Made by a program: the position numbers and the translations under genes. A stretch of 64,000 bases of DNA, taken from NCBI GenBank assembly GCA_021234155.1, contig JAJEKV010000049.1, forward strand, positions 1,397,487 to 1,461,486, in the 5' to 3' direction. The stretch's first letter is position 1. Each line of letters opens with the position of its first letter. This document shows positions 24,637 to 34,542 of the stretch, one piece after another. The notes under the pieces are model-generated. The model did no database searches, was not told the origin of the DNA, and saw only the letters and a list, made by a program, of their open reading frames with translations. This DNA comes from Isoetes taiwanensis. Its lineage: Eukaryota; Streptophyta; Lycopodiopsida; Isoetales; Isoetaceae.

Positions 24637-25016
24637 CTTACTCAATGCCACGTCAAAAAGCTCGCGGCCAATGGGGAGCCGAGCTTGAGAACTTTTTACC
24701 GAGCCTTGGTTTTGCCTTTCCGGTATCAAGCCGCGTAGCCCGGTAATATCCATGCCTCTAACCGGGTGTCGAGATTACACCGCGTGGCAATTATAACAGA
24801 TTAGCTCCGCCCTCAATTCCCGCTCATGTATTTTCCCAAGCGAGTTTCGCGAAGATCGATTGCCGGCGCCAAGGGAGCTTCGGTTCACTTTCGAGCTGCC
24901 GACTGGCGCTAAAGGGAGTTTCGACCCGCGAAAAACTTCGATCAAGGTAAAATCGGCGTAGCCTTTCCTAGTATTTCGATTCCGGCTCCACATTACGATT
25001 TGAATTCTGTGACTAG

Positions 25017-26195
25017 ATGGCTATAAGCTCTATCACAGTCGGAAATGAGTTTGAAAGCTTCGTGGTGTCGACCGGGAGCTTTGTTACACTCCAACCTGCA
25101 ATGCGAGGTGAATGGCGAGTCAAAAGATGCAGGAGAAATGATGTTTCTGCACATTGGAAGGCTTTGGTGGTCGGATTTCGATCAGGCAAAGAGATATTTG
25201 TACAAGTAAGGCATGTATACACTCCAACAGATATGGCAAAAGAAAAAATAAGCAAGCGACGAACTTTCCCACGGTTAGAAGCAAATTGTGAGTATGTAAT
25301 TCTATGCAATCCATATTCAAATTAGTTCAGTTACTTATCCAGTTCATTCCTATTCTCTCGAGGTTTGTGTATATCGATGTGGAGAACACTTGTCTCTTCA
25401 CACTTTCGATAAGCGATATTTTCCATTGCTTTCACCAAGATATCTTGTTGCTTGTTGTTCGAAGGTAGCACACCGATGCATTTCGAGAGAAAGGGGTATA
25501 TGGTTACGGGCGTATGAATACTCTCCACGAAGATCCAAGCTAAGCTGAGCTTCCATTGCCCGGCCTGTCCAGATTTATCTTTGCAGGCCTCACGGATGCC
25601 ACTTCTATCTTATTAGCCGCGGAGTAAGTTGTCGCAGGAAATATTCACGGCATTGAAGGAGAAGGGAGGAGTCCGCGGGCATGTGAAGATAAATTTAGGA
25701 ATTGATCTGTTCATTGCCATATTCAAAACACCGACAATGTAAAGAAGACCTTGAAGATGTTTCTGAGTTCAACGATTCGGCGGATAGTTTTTAGATAGTG
25801 TATTTCTTGAAGGTTGGAGTGCTCGACTTCCACGATGGAGCTGAATGTCTTGAATGCGGGATAAGTCAAGACACGGTTTGGTTCGAGATATTGCATTCGG
25901 AAGCAAACTACGTATGTCACTTTTAAGTATAGGAGATGGCGAAAATGTAAAGTGAAGGAAGAAAATACGTTTGGATTCTGTCGAACAAGATGACAATGAT
26001 GGCACTCATTCCGTTGTCATAGACTTGAACATTCATAAGGATAATCAATTTGTTCAAAAGTCCGAGGAGGCGGAGAGAGCGAGTGGTCTCTATTCGATGT
26101 TCGGGCGGCAATTGGAGTTTGAGATAGACTTAAACTTCTTCCATTTCATGATAGATGGCGGAAGGTGGGAAAGCCTTGAGAGAAGAATGCTATAA
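25017..26195 (+). pseudogene. Gene module A, weakly BAH-like
   Basis: A 102-codon frame at 25017-25325 opens with MAISSITVGNEF. It contains GSFVTLQP, then WKALVVGF, SGKEIFVQVRHVYTPTDM. That order (short beta strand, then a V-R-x-x-Y-x-P-x-D-like turn) resembles bromo-adjacent homology domains, which bind chromatin, but the match is weak and made by eye. Further coding-like text continues in shifting frames to a 74-codon piece at 25971-26195 (VVIDLNIHKDN, ending in a stop). Palindromic array 1 begins 169 bp after that stop. Confidence 0.35.
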
Positions 26196-26363
26196 ATTGG
26201 GGTCATGCATGCCACCCAAAGTCATATATCGTATATGAATCTATCTAATATAAATATAAGTGATTGTTATCTGGAGATCTATTGTATATTTTGCAAACAT
26301 TTGCTTTCATTGGGATATAAGACTTAAAGTAGCCATGTTATGTACAACTCGATTGTGGATGTG

Positions 26364-26735
26364 TTTTCACACCGTACTTACGGTGCAAAATTGTGGCTCT
26401 CATAAAATATGGAAGGGCCATTTTCGCACCGTAGCCACGGTGCGAAAATGTGCATATCATAAAAAACGAAAGGGGTATATTCGCACCGTAGCCACGGTGC
26501 GAAGTTATACATACAATAAGATATTGAAGGGTTGTTTTCGCACCGTAGCCATGGTGCGAAAAATGTGCCTGAAATAAAAAATGGAATGGGTATTTTTAAT
26601 GCCGTAGCCACGGTGCGAAATTATGAATAGAATAACTTATCGAAGTCTTGTTTTCGCACCGTAGCCACGGTGCGAATTTTTGCATAACATAAATTAAGGA
26701 AGTATTATTTTCGCATCGTTGCCACGTTCTTAGTC
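26364..26735. repeat. Palindromic array 1: seven units, 57-bp period
   Basis: The core TTTCGCACCGT, four bases (AGCC), ACGGTGCGAAA repeats with CCGT at 26372, 26429, 26486, 26543, 26602 and 26659, and a decayed copy at 26716. Spacing is 57 bp in five of six steps. The arms are exact 11-bp complements in the best copies. Between cores lies a similar AT-rich stretch of about 31 bp, so this is a true tandem repeat rather than unique spacers. Because 57 is a multiple of 3, it opens spurious repetitive reading frames. Confidence 0.95.
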
Positions 26736-27130
26736 TCTATTGCAAATCAAGCCGCTACAAAGGCGCTCACATTCTAAGTGTCATAAATTGAGGCGCTGCT
26801 CCACGAGAATGGCAAATAGCGGTCGGATAAGGCATGGGAGCTTTTTGGCGCATGGTATGACAAAATAGTGGAGAAAGAAGCGGGATTTTCGTGAAGCATC
26901 ACGAAGAGTTCGAGGAGGAGCTAGAGGAGCAGTGGATGCAACCCACGTGTATAATAATTTTGCTGGCGTAGACATTATGGCGAGTGTAGCGGGTTTCTTG
27001 ATGCATATGGCGGCATCCTTCATAGCTTCATGGCTGGAGCTGGTCACGGCGTGAAACCATGTCCTGTGGTTGGTTTGCCTTCACTAAGCATCAAGCTTTT
27101 CTTAAGATGTTTCGAAAACGATCATGACGA
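26736..27130. other. Spacer between array 1 and module B
   Basis: No gene is supported. The block has short coding-like text on both strands and no repeats that I recognise. Confidence 0.4.
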
Positions 27131-28313
27131 ATTAGAAGGTTCTTGAAGAAACTAAGCTGCGAGCTGTGCGAGGCAAGAGGGAAGAAAAGTTTTTCGGCCT
27201 AGATATCATGTTCGGCACATACATGATTTACACTAAGCCAAGCAAAGATGCAGTTCTTCTTCAAGTGCAATTGTGCTCAAGCAAAAGCGCCCCCCTCACC
27301 GTAGAGGAGCGATAGATCCCGAGGAAGAGAAGCTCGTCTTTGGAAAATGAGGAGATCGAGGTTGTGGAAGAGGAGGTCTCAGAAAAAGTTATCTACTTGG
27401 GGGCTATCGAAGCATATCCCATCCATGTAGGTGGGAAACCATACTTATTCTTTGCCCGGACATATCGAAGTGGCGGGGTTGAGAGAAGGCGAGATATTGG
27501 GCGGATATATGCCCATGTTGTAGGCTGGGAGGACTTATAGACTTTGAGGCCTGATGTCCCGGACAAATGATGGAGGGTGTGACTTATGATGGATCCTCAA
27601 TACCTCCGGAGGATGCATTTGAAATTGTCATCACAACAAGCTGAAGCGGGGTATGAAGCGGTGAAAGATGTCAAATTTGAAGCTGCTAGCTCTTCAAAAC
27701 TTGCTTCTAAATTCATAGAAGCGTGGTTGTCGAAGTCCTCTTTCAAAATAACAAACCCAATTTGTTGTCGAGCGGGACAAAAGAGAGGTATTTATCTGGT
27801 TTCATTTTCTATTTCTTCTTGAATCGATGTTTCTTTTATCGCGGGAGTTATTTATTGATGACTTACATTGCAAGGCATCAGTCAGTCACCCTAGGTAGGG
27901 GCCTTGGTAATGCACATTATATGGGCTACCTTCACAAGGGGAAATTATTGTGTTTCACAATAAATATAGTCCATCCGAGATACTGGGAGGTCCTCAAGCT
28001 TAAGGCTCTGTCATTAGGCGGCAACCACGTGCCCCTAGCCTCAAACTATGATCAGTGGTAGCATGAGATAGGGCTATCATAATGTATGTCTTGAGGGGCT
28101 TCAAAATGTACTCTCTCCTTGCAAATAAAGCGACTCTAGGCTTGGGTGGAGGCGGACAAGGAAACAACCGCGCTTGTCACGTGCCGAGGAAGGACCACGA
28201 CATATTGTATCACATTAGATGCAATTGGGGCTGGAGTAAAAGAAGAGGACTTAGAAGATTTTGATTCGAATTTTACTACAGGCCACGATGCCAAGAAAAG
28301 GAAATGTACTTAA
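27131..28313 (+). pseudogene. Gene module B, acidic and possibly BAH-like
   Basis: In one frame the text runs from about 27131 (KVLEETKLRAVRGKREEKFF), across a single stop near 27312, into ENEEIEVVEEEVSEKVIYL, then GKPYLFFARTYRSGG and IYAHVVGWEDL, ending at 27540. A second piece (27586-27785, FEAASSSKLASKFIEAWL) ends in a GT that could be a splice donor. A third frame closes at 28311-28313 with GVKEEDLEDFDSNFT and a basic tail AKKRKCT that could be a nuclear localisation signal. I cannot name the protein. The first part is weakly BAH-like. Array 2 starts about 180 bp downstream. Confidence 0.35.
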
Positions 28314-28489
28314 AAACTTATGTATTAATATAATGTCTTTTCTATAAATTGTCTTTTCTATAATGTATCAATTGTTTTCATATGTGAAATTGCTTTTGTA
28401 TGAATGTTCATTTATGATATTCATTAATTGTTAGAATTCAATGTGAGCAATAAATCCTTGTTAGATGTATATGTTAGGTATTCTTTAAT

Positions 28490-28915
28490 GGTGGCTCTGA
28501 TGCGAAAACAGGATGTCGGCAGTTTTGGACTGGCGATTTCGACCGCGGTAGCTCTGACGTTAAAAACAAAGCTTGAGCGGTCGGCAATTTTGGACTACCT
28601 ATTTCGCGAGTGGCTACGATTGCAAAAGCAGATGTCGGCATTTTTGGACTGCCCGTTTTACTGACCGTGGCTTACGGTGCAAAAACTGTCTCTGCGATTT
28701 TGGACTGCCCTATTTACGCCGCCGTGGCTACGGTCGCGAAAGCAGATGTCGGCGGTTTTGGACTGCCCGATGGTTTGCAAGTAGCTACGGTGCGAAAAGC
28801 AAACTGTCTGCGATTTTGGACTGCCCTATGGCCGCCATACCGTGGCTACGGTGATGCAGCAGATGTCGATTTTTTTTTGCCGATTTCGCACCGTGGCTAC
28901 GGAACATTTTTCAGT
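28490..28915. repeat. Palindromic array 2: about seven degenerate units
   Basis: Decayed cores (such as CCGTGGCTACGGT) alternate with a spacer different from array 1: AGATGTCGGC and TTTTGGACTGCCC. The TTTTGG word lies at about 28522, 28587, 28642, 28697, 28755 and 28813, that is steps of 65, 55, 55, 58 and 58 bp. This is the same architecture and size class as array 1 with a different inter-core sequence. Confidence 0.85.
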
Positions 28916-29690
28916 CTAGGGGTTTATGGGATCGGGGCGGAACAATATTGCTTAATTGAATTTCTTCTCCTTGCTAAAATCCGCTCATGTCCATGGAAGG
29001 CGCTAGCTCTGAAAATCCCACAAAATGGCTTTTGACCCAACACCTGAATGTTGATGAGGGCATTACTAGCGGCGTAGAGACTTCTATTCAATCACGAGGG
29101 CGGGAGTGGGCGGTATTCCCATCACAAGCGCCAGATGGACATAGAGGAGGTTGTCCTTCTGAAGACTTGGGCAAACCCTTGGAAATGTCGTCCACACTAT
29201 TAATAATAGTGTGGGCCGAATATTCAAAAAAAGCCGTGCTTCCTAGTCGGGTCACCTTCTTTATTTGGTAAGGTTGTTGGGGAAGGAGTTTTTCGTTGGC
29301 CACCGTATGCGCCACAATATTCGTTCCAAATGATCGTATTGTGGTAGCGGTGGACTGACTTTCTGGATCAACGGCCCGACTGTCGTTCCCCACCCACTCG
29401 AGCGGAGACATTGGAGGAAGCCGCCGGGTCATCGTCGTGTGGCCGGGTTGATGTCATCCATGTCCGACGCGAGTCCGCGGCCATTCGGTTCTTGTGTAAT
29501 GAGCTGGATTACATGTTGAAACTACGGGGGAGGGTTCTACACGGCGGCAGTGCTTTGGCGGTTGACGGGGCCATGGTGCCCGGTGGCTCATGAATCGGGC
29601 TATCTCCTCGTCTCGGGCGTTGGGACCACTATTGCATTCCCAAGCGTTTGGGCGCTGGTGGGGAGGAGGAAGAACTGCAGACTATGGAAG
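28916..29690. other. Region upstream of module C, no confident gene
   Basis: Open frames at 28987-29271 (+), 29088-29432 (-) and 29411-29593 (+) overlap each other and show no recognisable domain. It may contain the 5' part of the H3-like gene below, but no MARTK-type start was found. Confidence 0.35.
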
Positions 29691-29815
29691 TGCAAAGATG
29701 ACCAAAGATCATATGGTCCAAAGATGATCAGCCAGGATCGATATTTGAAAGAAGATCAAAGATCACCGGTCCAAAGAAGATCGGCCAGGATCGGCCGCCC
29801 GGCAAGATCATCATC
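29691..29815. repeat. Short direct repeats (AAAGATCA / GATCGGCCAGGATCG)
   Basis: The words AAAGATCA(C/T), GGTCCAAAGA and GATC(A/G)GCCAGGATCG each occur twice within 125 bp, forming a small imperfect tandem block just before the H3-like coding region. Confidence 0.7.
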
Positions 29816-29829
29816 AGGTGGACCAGCAT

Positions 29830-30413
29830 GTTGATCCTGGGAAACCTAGTTCGAGTGGAACAGGTAATAGAAAGTCCCGGCGAAAGCTGAAATCCAGGCC
29901 GAAGAAATCCGAGCCGGCAAAGCCTCCTAGGCTTGTTCCTAGTGCGAGACAAGCCGAGAGATGAGATGCAAGGAGACCGGATAAGCTTGGTAATAAGCGG
30001 AAGCCTAAGGAAGGGGAGCCTAGTGTTAGATATGGTGGCCCTGAGAAGATGAAGGGTGCTCCTCCTGGCACTCAGGCTTTGAGGGAGATTAGGTACTGGC
30101 AGGCACGCACCCAGCCTCTGATTCCCAAGCTTGCCTTCGCTAGAATGGTCAGGTTTGAGATGCAGGAAATTATTGAGAGGAGGAAGGAATCAAGGAGGAA
30201 GAGGAGGGGCGAGCACCGGACTTCGTCCCGATGGTGGAGGAGGAGGTGAATAGAATCCAAGCAGAGGCCTTGGACATACTGCAAGAGGCAGCAGAGGCTC
30301 ATCTAATTAGCCTCTTTGAGGACAGTGTCCGCTGTTGTGTGCACAGAGGACGTGTTACTGTGCAGGGCAACGATTATGCCTTAGCTAGATACTTCCGTGG
30401 ATGCCTCCCTTAG
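29830..30413 (+). pseudogene. Gene module C: long-tailed histone H3-like protein
   Basis: The frame from about 29830 encodes a Lys/Arg/Pro/Ser-rich tail (RKSRRKLKSRPKKSEPAKPP), one TGA near 29960, and more basic tail. The H3 core starts with GTQALREIRYWQARTQPLIP and KLAFARMVRFEMQEI (helices N and 1). After a one-base frame change near 30175 the text resumes with an unusually long acidic loop 1. It then gives ALDILQEAAEAHLISLFED (helix 2), CCVHRGRVTVQGNDYALARYFRG (helix 3) and a stop at 30411-30413. Histone H3 packs DNA in nucleosomes. The long loop 1 and divergent tail recall CENH3-type variants, but the identity is uncertain. No canonical N-terminus is visible. Neighbours are palindromic arrays and other element genes, so this is a mobile-element copy. 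Confidence 0.7.
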
Positions 30414-30488
30414 CATCCTTTTGTAACACTTTTTTGTTTGTTAATATATGAGTGTTTTAGTATTTATCGTGATGAGTGTTTTATATTT

Positions 30489-31058
30489 ATGTCGTCGATT
30501 CGCGTAGCGAATCGGCATTCTTGCTCAAGACGAGCATGCATGCATTGCATGCGTCGCATGCATGCATCGCATGCGTTTTGGGCCGTTCGTCAGGTTGGGC
30601 GTTTGCTACTTATTGCAGAGTTCTTCCTCGACGTTTCGTCGGCGCTTCCTCTTCTCTCAGCAGTACCTTATTCTCTTTGATTTGTTTCCAGGCAGGGGAG
30701 GGGCTTCTTCTTGCCTGGTTTGGCCAATTTGGCGTTGCTTTCCTGCTGTCCTTTTCGGCCTTTAGCCTTCATCCTGTGACCTTCGTCCTCGATCCTAGTT
30801 TGTTAAGGAAGTCCTTTGGTATTCGGGCGCTTTGTTGGTTTCATGCGAGTCGCAGTGCAAGAATGTCGTCGATTCGCGTAGCGAATCGGCATTCTTACTC
30901 GGGGCGAGCATGCATGCATTGATACATGCGTCGCATGCATGCATCGCATCGCGTTTTGGGCCGTTCGTCGGGTTGGCGTTTGCTACTTATTGCAGAGTTC
31001 TTCATCGGCGTTTCATCGGCACTTCCTCTTCTCTCGCCATTACCTTATTCTCTTTGAA
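30489..31058. repeat. Direct repeat of about 195 bp, 373 bp apart, rich in palindromes
   Basis: Copies at 30489-30681 and 30862-31058 share GTCGTCGATTCGCGTAGCG onward through TTCCTCTTCTCTC and ACCTTATTCTCTTTGA. Each contains GATTCGC, GTA, GCGAATC (a hairpin) and dense CATGCATG/GCATGCATGC words. A third partial motif, GCGCTTTGTTGGTTTCATGC, occurs at about 30827 and 31537. It lies just 3' of the H3-like gene. Confidence 0.9.
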
Positions 31059-31618
31059 CCCACCCTTCACCCCCTTCTTTGTTTACTATATTTTTTGTAC
31101 AACCGTTTTTTATCATGTTTTTCCACCCGGTGGGTGATGCTTTTTTCTGGACACCCCCGGGTGATGCTATTCTTTGGTATGTTTCTCGTTTGTTGTTGGT
31201 GATGTGCGGTGCTGGGTTGGCGGCGCCATCCGTTTTTACTTCTCCATGCTTGGCGGGTTTTGGGAGTGATTCTATGCCTTCACGTTTGTCTAAGCCCCTT
31301 GCGAAGGCTTATCACTAGGGTTTTTCCTCGAAAACTAAAGGGCGGGGTTTTTAATCCGGTGATAAGCTTTTCGGCGGTACATCAACCACTCATCTATTAG
31401 CATTGTATTTGTTTTTGGGGTCCAAATGTTATAATTGGATTTTCCCTTTATTTTTCGTGGGTAGTTCGCATGTGTGCGGCTATCCACTGTCCACCATTGT
31501 AGAAATCTGCTGAGATGAATGAGAAGCCTATCTATGGCGCTTTGTTGGTTTCATGCGAGTCGCAGTGCAAGAATCTGTAATGATTTGCTATTCTATTTAT
31601 TGCGGCTGTGCATTTATC
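31059..31618. other. Unrecognised spacer
   Basis: No gene is supported. Short plus-strand frames have no recognisable domain. CCACCCGGTGGGTGATGC-like and CACCCCCGGGTGATGC words near 31122-31167 form a small repeat. Confidence 0.4.
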
Positions 31619-31624
31619 TACTAG

Positions 31625-31825
31625 TGTTGACCGTGGCCACGGTGCGAAAATGACTATTCCACATTCTGTGGGAAGGTCTATTTCGCACCGTTGCCACGGT
31701 GCAAAAATGACTATTCCACATTCTTTGGGAAGGTCTATTTCGCACCGTGGCCATGGTGCGAAAATAGTGGTTCCAAAGTTTTTGGAGGGCGCAATAATTT
31801 ACGACCGTGACTACGAAGCTTTAAA
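31625..31825. repeat. Palindromic array 3: four units, 57-bp period
   Basis: CCGT of the core lies at 31631, 31688, 31745 and 31805, steps of 57, 57 and 60. The inter-core spacer TGACTATTCCACATTCT is nearly identical in the first two intervals and unlike the spacers of arrays 1 and 2. Confidence 0.93.
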
Positions 31826-32754
31826 ATGCATTATTCCACACATTGCTAAGAGAATCTTTGAACTGAATTTAGAATCTACACGTAAGGAAAATGGCCAAGA
31901 GCTTTCCAAATTGAAAATGTGCGGTAAATAGACGGATCACATGTACCACTTATGGTTACATACTTATAACTCATATAAGAGGCATAGCATGTACATAGAA
32001 CTCATATAAGAGGCATAGCATACATGAATGAAGAAGCTTATTCGCGATCGAGATCATCATGAAAAGGTAGTTGAGTGATGCGATTAATCTCATAGGCGCC
32101 ACGCCCGGAACCCTCCAAAGGTGGATAACAACACGATAAAACCCTCAGGAAGAAGCGATTTCGACCCTCGCTACTCCTTCCAGCCAGGGATCAAGGGAGA
32201 TACCCCTCTCAGAACATCTATAAAGATCATTATATGTCATAGTGCAAGTAATGGAGTCCATATCTTCGAGACGAGGAGGCCGAGACATAGCAAATGGATG
32301 CCTTCTGCATTGAGTGGAACCGTACTTATATCGAACAAAATTATTGACATGCCTTTGTAGCAAAGCATTATTGGTTATACATACGAGCATAATGTACAAA
32401 ATATACATGTATATAATGTACGTATATAGCGTATATACATTCTGAGTATTGATTTAAGGGGACTCTTCTGAGTCATTGTCACCAGGCACCCCAGTGATCT
32501 TTTCTATCATGTACATTTGATGCTCTCTATTCCATATTAGATGGATGATAACATCGAAGGGATCAGGATAATAGCGAGGATTGAGAGCGGCAGTGGTCAT
32601 CCAGTCTTCCATGGGTATTTCTCGCTCGCGATTAATCGCTTGAAATTTTCGTGATTCATCTTGCAGGTAATGGAATCACGTTCAGGACCAGAATGAGACC
32701 ACATGGCTAGACGGAGGCCAATATTGCTGCACTCGGCAATTTGATGTATATTTA
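31826..32754. other. Spacer with small duplications
   Basis: AACTCATATAAGAGGCATAG is duplicated near 31968 and 31999. TAATGTACGTATATAGC near 32413 recurs near 32903. No coding region is supported. Confidence 0.5.
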
Positions 32755-32865
32755 TACCCACCAAAATTATTGATGGTATATACCCACCAAAATTATTGAT
32801 GGTATATACATAGAAATTATTGATGGTATATACATACCAAAATTATTATCATATACATACTTGTA
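32755..32865. repeat. About 29-bp tandem repeat, four units
   Basis: Four adjacent imperfect copies of ACCAAAATTATTGATGGT followed by ATATAC, the last degenerate. Confidence 0.9.
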
Positions 32866-32935
32866 TGGTACTCGTATGCTACATGAGCTACAATATATAA
32901 ATATAATGTACGTATATAGCATATATACCTGATTT

Positions 32936-32948
32936 CTTTATAAATAGG
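32936..32948 (+). promoter_or_regulatory. Candidate TATA box for module D
   Basis: CTTTATAAATAGG lies about 100 bp upstream of the ATG at 33048 and is followed by a pyrimidine-rich leader, the arrangement expected of a plant RNA polymerase II promoter. Confidence 0.45.
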
Positions 32949-33047
32949 CATCTATGCCTTCATTGTCTTTGTCTGCTTCTTGTTTGCATGCTCCTTGCCT
33001 CCCTATCCGCTTCTTGTTGCTCTTTGCCTGCCTGTCTGCTCCACTAG

Positions 33048-33698
33048 TTGTTCCTTGTCTGCTCCACTAGTTTCTTGCAAATGGTAACTTTGCAAGAACA
33101 TCCTCGCTGGGCTGATCCGGAATACTTGCAAGCATGCGGCATAATTAATACGTGCAGTTTTGATGATTTTTTTAACAACTTTTGGGAGCATCGATGGCGT
33201 CACGGTCCAACCAAAGAGCTTGCAAGGCAGCTGATCAACTTCATTATCGATCGCTATACTCGTCATCTCCCTCCACTGGAGGAGATCAATTCGAGTCAAG
33301 CAAGGTTCACTCTAAGTGCTTTGGGACTTCTTGAAACCCCCTCAGATTTAGAAGATAGGCTAGAACAGTTGAAGGACATGCTTTTCCATGGTTTCATGGC
33401 CTACTCTCTGGATCAGTATGTGCCTCTGGTCATTCCTACTAATGAGAAGAATAGGATTTATATCCTCATTGAACTTTACGACTTCCATTACAAATCTTTT
33501 GTGGATATTGGTAAGCTCCTATTCCGTTCCCTTGACTTCAACATCCTGTGGTTACTATCTAGATTCCCCACCTGGGATACAATTCCTTGGGATACACGTG
33601 ACCAGCACACATCACATAATACGTACATATCACAGGTGAAGATACTCCACTGGACTGGTATGAAGATTTTCATAGAAATTAAGTATATAAGCAAGTGA
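33048..33698 (+). CDS. Gene module D: uncharacterised helical protein
   Basis: This 216-codon frame is uninterrupted, the longest clean plus-strand frame in the element. A second in-frame ATG at 33081 (MVTLQEHPRW) fits better as a start. Predicted features are an amphipathic N-terminal half with the signature HGPTKELARQLINFIIDRY and LPPLEEINSSQ, then a charged helix (PSDLEDRLEQLKDMLF), then aromatic-rich text. There is no signal peptide or obvious membrane segment. The signature recurs in module E, so these are paralogues. No known family is recognised. Array 4 begins 140 bp after the stop. Confidence 0.55.
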   Translation: MFLVCSTSFLQMVTLQEHPRWADPEYLQACGIINTCSFDDFFNNFWEHRWRHGPTKELARQLINFIIDRYTRHLPPLEEINSSQARFTLSALGLLETPSDLEDRLEQLKDMLFHGFMAYSLDQYVPLVIPTNEKNRIYILIELYDFHYKSFVDIGKLLFRSLDFNILWLLSRFPTWDTIPWDTRDQHTSHNTYISQVKILHWTGMKIFIEIKYISK

Positions 33699-33834
33699 TT
33701 TCCGTGTAATTAAGTAACATCCTCATATTATCATGTATTATCTTGGCAATCTTACACTTTTAGTGTAATTGAATGGTTTCTTCTAACATTTTCCTTGTAT
33801 TTTCTCATGTGAATGTTTTATTTGTGGTCATATT

Positions 33835-33920
33835 CGGGACCGTGGCCACGGTGCGAAATCGCCTCAGTTAAAAATTATTGAAGGGCCTATTTCGCACCGT
33901 GGCTACAGTGCGAAATACGT
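33835..33920. repeat. Palindromic array 4: two units, 57 bp apart
   Basis: CCGT of the core lies at 33840 and 33897. The spacer ends in AAATTATTGAAGGGCCTATT, the same spacer as in array 5. Confidence 0.93.
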
Positions 33921-34060
33921 GGATCCAGTTTAGTTACGGGCCCATCTTTCGCCACAACCAAAGGGTATAATACTTCAACATTATTGGTATTATTCTTCAA
34001 CTTTCTTGGTATTATACTTCAACAGTATTAGTATTATACTTCAACATTATTGGATTCGTA

Positions 34061-34070
34061 GCTATAAATT
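34061..34070 (+). promoter_or_regulatory. Candidate TATA box for module E
   Basis: GCTATAAATT is followed by a long CT-rich tract. The first ATG of module E is about 470 bp downstream, so the assignment is weak. Confidence 0.3.
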
Positions 34071-34084
34071 CTTTCACCTTGCTT

Positions 34085-34540
34085 TCACTTCTCACCTTTG
34101 TTCCATGTTTTCACATTGCTTTCACTTCTCGTGTTCTCACCTTGCTTTCACTTCTCACCTTGTGTTCCGTGGTCTTTGCTAATTGATCTTGATCCTTGCT
34201 TCTTGCTCCTTCATCTTCGTGCTACTTCATGCTACTTGGTCTTGTTCCTTGCTCTTGATCTTGCTACTTGATCTTGTTCCTTGCTTCCTTGTTCCATGAT
34301 CTTTCTTGTTCCTTGATACTTCATCTTCCTTGTTCCTTGATACTTCATCCTTGTTCCTTGCTACTTCATCTACCTGGTTCTTGCTACTTGGTCTTCCTTG
34401 TTCCTTGATCTTCTTGCTCCTTGATCTTCCTTGTTCCTTGCTTCTACTTGATCTTGATCCTTGTTCCTTGCTACTTGGTCTTCTTCCTTGCTTCTTGCTC
34501 CTTGTTCCTTGCTCGCTCCTTGTTCCTTGCTTGCTTGTGC
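34085..34540. repeat. Low-complexity CT-rich repeat
   Basis: The block is built from variants of CTTGTTCCTTG, CTACTTGATCTTG and CTTGCTTCTTGC. On the minus strand it opens a 124-codon frame of QGTRSK/KEQGRS-type repeats. I read that frame as an artefact of the repeat. Confidence 0.9.
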
Positions 34541-34542
34541 AA

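Noticed and set aside
26260-26577. Repetitive reading frame with FRTVATVRK-type repeats (also 35260-35730)
   Set aside because: The 57-bp DNA unit is 19 codons, so the palindromic array automatically gives a repetitive frame. It opens in several frames and on both strands and has no start context.
26364-26735. CRISPR-like repeat-spacer array
   Set aside because: Regular palindromic repeats with 31-bp intervals look similar at first, but the intervals are near-identical to each other, there are no cas genes, and the DNA is plant nuclear.
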